From Jimgerdemannia flammicorona (lineage: Eukaryota; Mucoromycota; Endogonomycetes; Endogonales; Endogonaceae), in the NCBI GenBank assembly GCA_003990745.1, contig RBNI01004486.1, positions 1-13,973 of the forward strand: DNA of 13,973 nucleotides, read 5' to 3'. A model generated the notes under the pieces. That model was not told the origin of the DNA, did not search any database, and saw nothing but the letters and a program-made list of their open reading frames with translations. The first letter of the stretch is position 1. The number at the start of each line of letters is the position of its first letter. Positions 8,226-13,973 of this stretch are shown piece after piece. Made by a program: the position numbers and the translations under genes.

Positions 8226-8690
8226 TACCCATCCTCAGAAGAACAGATTGGAACCTAGAGTTCATCCTACAGATAGATGCAAGTGCTATAGAACTTAGAG
8301 CAGTCCTAGCTTAGAAGAAAGATGGATATGAATATATCATCAACTATACAAGCTGAGGTACTCACAGAGTAGAACAGAACTACAAGTCATGCAAGCTCAA
8401 ATGCTTAGCAGTAGTTTGGGCAGTAGATAAGTTCCACTACTACCTAGTTGGGAAATACTTCACTATTTAAACAGACCATTTCACTCTTGCCTGGCTATTC
8501 CACACTCTGAACCCCAAAGGAATATATGCCAGATAGATCTACAGGCTGTAAGAGTATGACTGTACTTTCAAGCACTGCTCAGGGAAAACTAATGCCAATG
8601 CTGATGTACTCTTAAGGACACCCCGAAACACCTCCATCAAGACTATTCAACATGAATAAGAAGTTATACTATGGATTAATTAGCTACCTC
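8226..8690 (+). pseudogene. Gypsy B RNase H and tether
   Basis: RNase H would remove RNA from the RNA/DNA hybrid. Frame 2 continues with FILQIDAS (Asp at 8276-8278), AVLA then a TAG, the block EQNYKSCKLKCLAVVWAVDKF (about 8369-8430; Lys where the catalytic-type Glu of K-L-E is expected), and TDHFTLAWLF after a stop at 8468-8470. The run ends with CSGKTNANADVLLR, matching the usual G-x-x-N-x-x-A-D-x-L-S-R tether motif. Several stops, all single substitutions. Glu to Lys is another G-to-A change at an active-site position. Confidence 0.85.
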
Positions 8691-9625
8691 AGGCAGCAGA
8701 AGATGCCCAACCATCTCAAACTCTGGACAATCACTATCATTAACTGAACTTGGAAACAGTTTGAACTAGACAACACCACACTCAGAAAAGGAGAAAAGCT
8801 TGTAATACCTGAATATAAGAAGTATCAAGTAATGAAGGAAGTACATAAATAAGGATATCTAGAAGGAACCAATATATACAACAAGGCAAGAAGAATTATA
8901 TGGTGGCCAAAGATGAAAGAAAACCTACACCAATTTGTCAAAGGGTATAACAAGTACCAAAAACAGAAACAAGATCAGCAAGACCAGGTACCTGAGTTAT
9001 TAAGAATTGAGCCTACCCTCTTCCACCACATCACAATAGATATCATTGGGCCACTATCAGTAACACTATCAGAAAACTGCTATATTATAGTTATTGTAGA
9101 CCTCTTTACCAAATAGATAGAAGAAGGAGTATTATAAGAAGCCAATGTCCTCTCTATAGCTGACTTCCTATACCAAGAAATCATCTGCCACTACAAGATA
9201 CTAAAGCAAATCACCACAGACTATGATACAGAATTTATCAATAGATTCTATGAGATAATATATCAGAAATACAAGATTTAGCACATCAAGACCACTGTAT
9301 ACCACTCTCAAGGAAATGAACAGACAGAGAGAACCAACAAGACCCTTAAGAACATCCTGGCAAAGATCTTAGACACATATGAGAATTGAAATAACTACCT
9401 CCTAACTGCCCTCACTGTCCTATAAGATATATGGTCATAGAATATATATTTTACCCTAAGAGAACTACTCTTTAGAGAAGAAGATTCTGATGGAACCTTA
9501 GCCACAAATCTAGACATAACTTGGAGATAGGTTGACTCAGAAATCTGGAGACTATACTAAATCAGGAAGAAGGCTGAAGATTACATAATTAAGTTATAAG
9601 TGCTGATAAGAAAGAATGTAGAAAA
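8691..9625 (+). pseudogene. Gypsy B integrase, truncated after the catalytic core
   Basis: Integrase would insert the cDNA into the genome. A frameshift near 8690-8710 moves the frame from 2 to 3. The N-terminal zinc domain is recognisable by IIWWPKMKENLHQFVKGY (about 8895-8952), but both Cys ligands are now Tyr (GYNKYQK, about 8946-8966). The core has Asp at 9039-9041 (HITIDIIGPL), Asp at 9219-9221 (ITTDYDTEF) and Glu at 9327-9329 (QGNEQTERTNKTLK), giving D59D35E spacing with the triad intact. Stops occur near 9114, 9135, 9279 and 9387. After RKKAEDYIIKL and another stop, VLIRKNVEKR is the last plausible gypsy sequence. No chromodomain is seen before LINE copy 2 begins. Confidence 0.88.
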
Positions 9626-9627
9626 GA

Positions 9628-10284
9628 GGGGCCCAATGGTGAAGAAGAGGGACAGCAGATGATGTGTTGATGAAGGGGGCACAGAGGGTATACTTTGGAG
9701 TTCCCGATATAGTGAAAGGAGGTCAGGTGATGGAGGTTGGCAAGGATGAGCTGGTGGATGTCCCAGAGGAGGAGTGGGATGAGACTGCCAGTATAGGGGC
9801 TGATACCACAATACTGGATGCAGGGCGGCCAGGGACTCTGGGAGAGAAGGAGGTCGGGAACCTGCTGTGGATGAGCAAGGTGATGGATAACCTTGTGGCA
9901 GAGGCATTGGGGGAAGTGGACCTACGTGGAATGCCTGAGGAGCATTGGGAGCAGATTCTGCATGGAGATGGAGTGATGGAGGCACTGAAGGTGGAGATTC
10001 TTGCAATCTTCCTGGAGGAGGAGAGATATGAGGTTGATGAGGTTAGGAAGGTGGAGCTGGGGGTTGTCGCTAGTGAGCAGGCTGCCTACTGTTGAGCAAA
10101 GCATCATGGGTTGCAGCTCTGGCGGGAGGCTTGTCAGGAGTATCATGAGGACTTTGAGGAGAGAGAAGATGGGATGATGGTGGAACTTCTAGGAGAGTTG
10201 GAGGCACAGGAAGCAGGCGAAAGGAAGCTAGCTGCTGAACATGACTTGGACTTGGTGCAGGAGGAGCTGAATACGAATTTGTAG
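9628..10284 (+). pseudogene. LINE copy 2 ORF1 C-terminal fragment
   Basis: Frame 1 is readable from about 9628, through a TGA at 9640-9642, with a longest clear run from 9664 to the TGA at 10093-10095, and on to TAG 10282-10284. The protein is strongly acidic (EVGKDELVDVPEEEWDE; LEEERYEVDEVRKVELG) and looks helical, ending AAEHDLDLVQEELNTNL. I see no CCHC knuckle or RNA-recognition motif in the part present, so assignment rests on its place 30 bases upstream of ORF2 and on the codon composition it shares with ORF2. It would be the RNA-binding ORF1 protein of the LINE particle. The N-terminal part is missing. Confidence 0.55.
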
Positions 10285-10314
10285 AGGATGGAATCATGAC
10301 ATAACATTTTTCCT

Positions 10315-11286
10315 ATGAACAGTACAATCAATATTTTCTCTCTGAATGTGAATGGATTAAGGGGAGTGGGGTGGCATAAGAACATTTTTAGTTGGCTCAA
10401 GGGGTTGGAGGCTGATCTCTTTTTACTACAGGATGTACGGTGTGAGGATGAGGATGATCGGGTAGAGTGGACTAGGGAATGGGGTGGGGCTACTGCTTAG
10501 TTTGGAAAAGTAGCGATTCTGGTGAGAAAGGGTAGAGGAGATTTGGAGGGAATCAGGAGCTGGGGGGATCGATTGGTCTGGGGAGATTGGCATCGGCCAG
10601 GATGAGAGTCGGTGAGAGTTGGCTCTTGCTACTGTCCAGCAGTTAGGGGCGAGAGAACTGCATGGATTAAGGAGATACTGGAGGAGGGTATTCTCTTGAA
10701 GGAAGGGGTCAATGTTCTCAGGGAGGACTTTAATATGGTCCGGGATCAGTATCTAGACAGAACTGATAGAGGGAGGAATGCAGGGGGGAGAAGTAGAGGT
10801 CTGGATGCTTGGGAGGAGGTGGAGAACTTAAGCTCCTTAGGGAATATAGACAGAACACAGTGGGGCAATACCAGGGTCTACATGCATTGGGTAAATGGCC
10901 TAGGTACTAGGGTTGACTGGATTCTGATGGCCAAGTATTGGGGTTTCAATATTTGGAAGACTTTGGAGGTAGAGTGGTGCCCATGGTCTGATCACTGGGG
11001 ACTTTTGGGGCAGAGGCAGTTTGGGGGGAGTGGAGATGGACCCAGACATTTGCACCTCAACTCCTCCCTGCTAGCCAAGAAGGGGTTGTGGGACACTTGG
11101 GTGGAGGACATTCAGGCGAAGGTCTGTATCTGGAGATGTGAGGGTTTGTCTGTGGGGATCTGTTGGATGAGATTAAAAGAGGCTGCAAGAGTCTATTGGA
11201 GAGGAGCTGGTAGAGAAGTGGGGAGACAGAGGAGGAAGCGCACAAGGTATGCTTCTAGCAGACTGAGGAGATTGCAAATGGATTAG
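10315..11286 (+). pseudogene. LINE copy 2 ORF2: APE-type endonuclease
   Basis: This domain nicks the target DNA to start target-primed reverse transcription. ATG at 10315 opens with INIFSLNVNGLRG (Asn at 10345 and 10351), the first APE motif. The second, LLQDVR, has Asp at 10432-10434 where the catalytic Glu is usual. After TAG 10498-10500, frame 1 continues with VAILVRKG; then EDFNMV (10723-10740; Glu for the usual Gly), an LDRTDRG segment typical of L1-type enzymes, VDWIL (10912-10926) and SDH (10987-10995), both intact. It ends with a basic stretch, GREVGRQRRKRTRYASSRLR, before TAG 11284-11286. Only a few stops and no frameshift in about 970 bases, so it is better preserved than copy 1. 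Confidence 0.9.
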
Positions 11287-12660
11287 GCAGATCTGCTTAC
11301 TTCAGATAGGGTGGAGGATTGGAGGATAGAGTGGATGAAACTGGAGATAGTGGAACTGCAACAGGTGTTGAGAGGAGGAGGAGACTCATATGTGAGGTAT
11401 GGCTGCTAGGCTATGGTGGCAGGGACTTGAGGAGAGTGAGTGGCCTACTAGATACTTATCAAGACTCCTCAAAGCTAGGAGAGTGTGGCATCGGTGGGAT
11501 GGGGTCCTAGATGCTGATGGGGACATAGTACATGGAACACAACATATCTTAGGGGTTCTGAAGGCAAGATGACAGGGTTTGTGGAGTGAGAGAGAAGGGG
11601 GTGCTGATGAGGCGGTGATTGCAGACACACTAGAGGAGTGGGGGCCACCGCAAGTAGATGGACTGAGTGACTTGATCTTACCAGTGCAAAGAGAGGAGAT
11701 CCAGAGTATCCTTGCAGCAACTAAACTTGGAACAGCACCTGGGGAGGATGGTTTACCATGGGACTTCTGGAAGAAGATGGTAAAGGTCCCTGGAGTTTTG
11801 GGTGAGATGGCTGCTCTCTGTAACCATGTTCTTCAGAGTGGTGAGTAGGTTGGAGAGCAGGACCTTGGGCTAGTGGCTTTATTGTACAAAAACAAGGTGA
11901 GGAGGGAAGACTGGAAGAACTGGAGACCGATCATACTTCTGGATATAGACAAGAAGATGGTGACTAAGATGATTATCGCAAGGCTGTAGAAAGTTACCCA
12001 ACAGGTGCTAGGGGAGGAGCAGCAAGGCTTTGTTGGGAGCAGACTTATAAGGGATGGGACTGCATGGGTGTATGGTGTCATTGAAGTTGCCCAGGCTTGT
12101 GGACTGGATGGAAGGTTGGTCTTTTTGGACCAGGAGAAAGGCCTATGACCATGTATGGCGGGTTTGGCTGGGCAAGGTTCTAGATCAAATTGGTGTTCCC
12201 TCAAGATTTCGGACTTTTATGTTGAACCTACTAGAGAGCAGTCAGATGGCACTGATGTGTAATAGTCACCGTGGTCTGGCGTTTTCCTTGGGGAGAGGAG
12301 TGCCTCAGGGGGACCCTTTGTCCCCTATTCTATATGCCCTTTCATTGAAGCTGTTGATGGATAGGATTTGCCAGAAGGTGGTAGAGCTCTCTATATATGG
12401 TATAGTGTGGAAGGTGGGGGCCTTTGCTGATGATATGGTGGTTGGACTTGGGTCCATGGAAGATGTCGAGACACTTAGGGAGACAGTGGAATGGTATGAG
12501 GCTCACTCTGGGGCAAAGCTCCTGGCATAAGTATGAGACAATGGTGCTTGGGAATGGGCTAGTGGGTGGGGATGTCATTGGAACAATTGTCCCTACTGGT
12601 GAGGTGGTGCGGTATCTGGGCATCTTTCTTTCTGTATATGGTTCTGTCTTGTCACGAGTG
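11287..12660 (+). pseudogene. LINE copy 2 ORF2: reverse transcriptase domain
   Basis: Frame 1 runs into the linker, then shifts to frame 2 between about 11375 and 11435. There the pre-RT motif reads SEWPTRY, altered from GERPTRF of copy 1. Frame 2 carries RVWHRWDGVLDADGDIV, TAPGEDGLPWDFWKKM (about 11729-11780), YKNKVRREDWKNWRPIILL (about 11888-11942) and motif A start FLDQEK. An extra base near 12135-12141 moves the frame to 3 for AYDHVW, motif B QGDP (12306-12317), and motif C FADD (12423-12434, intact). A missing base near 12520-12530 moves it to frame 1 for WHKYETMVLG and YLGIFLSVYGS. Stops include TGA 11570-11572 and TAG 11846-11848. Unlike copy 1, several indels are present. Confidence 0.92.
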
Positions 12661-13930
12661 TGGTGAGAGAGTAAGGTGACCATTTGGGGGGAGGCCCTTC
12701 AAGGTTGGGGAGGTCACCATATCTCTCTGGTAGGGCGGGTATCAATTCTGAATATATACTGGTTCCCCAAGCTATGGTATGTGGCCTATCACCTAGACTT
12801 CCTAGCATGGGTGGTGAAGAGGCTAACAAAGGTGGCTAGAGATTGAATTTGGGCAGGGAGGAGGTCCCAGATCAGTTGGGATACTCTTGCAACACCAGTG
12901 GTCAGGGGAGGTCTTGGCCTTATGGATTTCCCTAAGAGGTTGCACTGCTTGCAAGCCTGGTGGTTGAAGAGAGCAGCTGGACTACAGGGAGGGGGTTGGG
13001 TACCTCTGCTATAGAAGGTGTGGGAGATGAGAATCTCCCCTCAAGGGTTCTCCAGAGATCTGCTCTCTTTGGTAGAGTTGAATGGAAATTGGTGGCTGCA
13101 GTTTAAGGGCTTTTGGTGGGGCATGGTAGATGGAGCACACCAAATTGGCCTGCACTGGTGAGGTAATGAGGAGGAGGTGATGTGGGGGCTAATATGTGGC
13201 AATGGGATAGACTGCTCCTAGGGGGTGCTCCACTTACTATATTTGATATTGGGGATGGAGTGGAGTATCAGCCGGGTCTTGGCCTGGATCTTTGGCCAAG
13301 TGGCTGACAGGCAGTAGGAATCGGCAAAGAGTGGAACTGAGCAGGTATCTGGTCTTGGAGTGCTGAGGTGTGGAGGTGGCTTCCTCCCAAGTTCTGGGTG
13401 GTATGGTGGAGAATGCTGTAGAGGAATGTTATGTTGAATTTCCACACTGGGCATCTGGTAGATGGTGGCCACTTCAATTGTGAGGAGTGTTACAATATTG
13501 AGCAAGCTGGGGGTCATGTGCAGATGCCAGAATATTGTTTGGGAGAGTGTGAGGTTCTGGGGGACTTTTGGATAGAAATAGGAAATAGACTGAGTGTGGA
13601 GCATAGGCTGGTGGGGGAGGGGTGCCACTGGGAGGACTTGAGATCTTAGCTAGTGGGTGGGGTGGGTAATAGTTGGCTCACTATAGGGTGGGTGTTAGCA
13701 GTGTAGGTGGGACTAGCAGGTCATTGGCTCTTTGTATTTGAGGAGGGATGACAGTTGGGACTATGGGAGAAGATATTAAGGTGGGAGGAGTTATTGGGGG
13801 ATCTGCTGACTAGATAGTGGGTGGGTTGGGGTCCTCAGGGGGGGTGATGTCGCGGTTTGGTGGTCAGAATCTGTGAGCAGAGTGGTGGGAGGGTGGAGAT
13901 GGTGTTGGACAAAGTGGTCTTTTATTGGAA
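12661..13930 (+). pseudogene. LINE copy 2 ORF2: C-terminal region with zf-RVT-like zinc finger
   Basis: Directly after RT, frame 1 gives WGEALQGWGGHHISLVGR, ILNIYWFPKLWYVAYHLDF and RGGLGLMDFPKRLHCLQAWW, matching copy 1. Stops appear at about 12664, 12844, 13012 and 13159. Further on the signal moves to frame 3, with the zf-RVT-like module PKFWVVWWRMLRRNV (about 13386-13430), Cys at 13479-13481 and 13488-13490, Tyr at 13533-13535 where copy 1 has His, and Cys at 13548-13550. After TAG 13647-13649, frame 3 still matches copy 1 (LAGHWLFVFEEG). The region may help bind template RNA or target DNA; that is inferred from related LINEs. Confidence 0.82.
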
Positions 13931-13973
13931 AGGAGTAGGGGGGAGGGGGGCCCCCTAGGGGGATCGGATAGGG
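13931..13973 (+). other. G-rich end of window with GGGGGCCCCC palindrome
   Basis: Just past the last sequence alignable to LINE copy 1 is a run of G-rich sequence containing a perfect 10-base palindrome at 13946-13955. It may be the start of the LINE 3' UTR or simple sequence. I cannot tell from this window. Confidence 0.3.

Larger units (their letters stand above)
4036..9625 (+). mobile_element. Ty3/gypsy family B LTR retrotransposon with dUTPase, 3'-truncated
   Basis: The order is LTR, candidate primer-binding site, Gag with zinc knuckle, protease, dUTPase, RT, RNase H, integrase. Integrase after RT/RNase H defines the Ty3/gypsy order. From about 4748 to 8690 all domains lie in frame 2; Gag before 4748 is in frame 3 and integrase after about 8700 is in frame 3. 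I count only about four CpG in the whole element (6841, 7736, 8167, 8624). Stops are mostly TAG, TAA or TGA where related polyproteins have Gln, Arg or Trp. No 3' LTR is seen before LINE copy 2 begins near 9625. Confidence 0.9.
9625..13973 (+). mobile_element. LINE copy 2 (non-LTR retrotransposon), 5'-truncated, right end outside the window
   Basis: The base composition changes sharply near 9620-9635 from A-rich and G-poor to G-rich and C-poor. From there a LINE runs to the window edge: tail of ORF1, ORF2 endonuclease, RT and C-terminal zinc region. It is the same or a closely related family as copy 1. It carries many more CpG than the gypsy segments and more than copy 1, so it looks youngest. 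Loss of the 5' end is common in LINEs, from incomplete reverse transcription. It either inserted into gypsy B or replaced its 3' half by rearrangement. The reappearance of gypsy B after the LINE tail, beyond 13973, would settle this. Confidence 0.88.

Noticed and set aside
9581..10006. Long minus-strand Pro/Ser-rich open frame opposite LINE ORF1
   Set aside because: It is a product of the G-rich plus strand, which yields Pro and Ser codons on the opposite strand. The plus strand carries the ORF1 frame continuous with ORF2.
13218..13628. Minus-strand 136-residue open frame
   Set aside because: It overlaps the zf-RVT-like region of LINE copy 2, whose plus-strand frame is conserved with copy 1.
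1..13973. CRISPR array, tRNA, rRNA or bacterial operon
   Set aside because: No regular spaced repeats, no cloverleaf with A and B boxes and no ribosomal sequence were recognised; the proteins are eukaryotic retrotransposon polyproteins.

Overview
The window holds no recognisable host gene. It is a stack of degraded retrotransposons, all on the plus strand, as found in repeat-rich heterochromatin of a eukaryote. A filamentous fungus is the best guess: Ty3/gypsy polyproteins of fungal style lie beside an L1-type LINE, and the decay is dominated by C-to-T and G-to-A changes that create stop codons, as in repeat-induced point mutation (RIP) or deamination of methylated cytosine. This host call is inference.

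Layout: (1) 1-3175, LINE copy 1. The window opens inside its endonuclease, then come the reverse transcriptase (RT), a C-terminal zinc-binding region, a 3' UTR and an A-rich tail. (2) 3176-4035, remnant of gypsy family A: an aspartic protease, the linker to RT, then a direct in-frame jump to an unrecognised C-terminal tail, with no RT, RNase H or integrase. (3) about 4036-9625, gypsy family B: a probable 5' LTR with TATA box, a candidate primer-binding site, then Gag (zinc knuckle), protease, a dUTPase domain, RT, RNase H and integrase. It is cut off after the integrase core with no 3' LTR in view. (4) about 9625-13973, LINE copy 2, related to copy 1: tail of ORF1, then ORF2 with endonuclease, RT and C-terminal zinc region, running off the right edge.

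The most notable point is the dUTPase domain (about 6770-7138). All five trimeric-dUTPase motifs are recognisable, and it lies between protease and RT in one reading frame with both. That is a third position compared with beta-retroviruses (next to protease, upstream) and non-primate lentiviruses (between RNase H and integrase).

Decay is mostly by substitution. The family B frame can be followed from about 4748 to 8690 across many stops without a frameshift. CpG is almost absent from both gypsy segments, present at moderate level in LINE copy 1 and clearly more frequent in LINE copy 2. This suggests an age order of gypsy A and B, then LINE 1, then LINE 2. None of these genes should make a functional protein as they stand.
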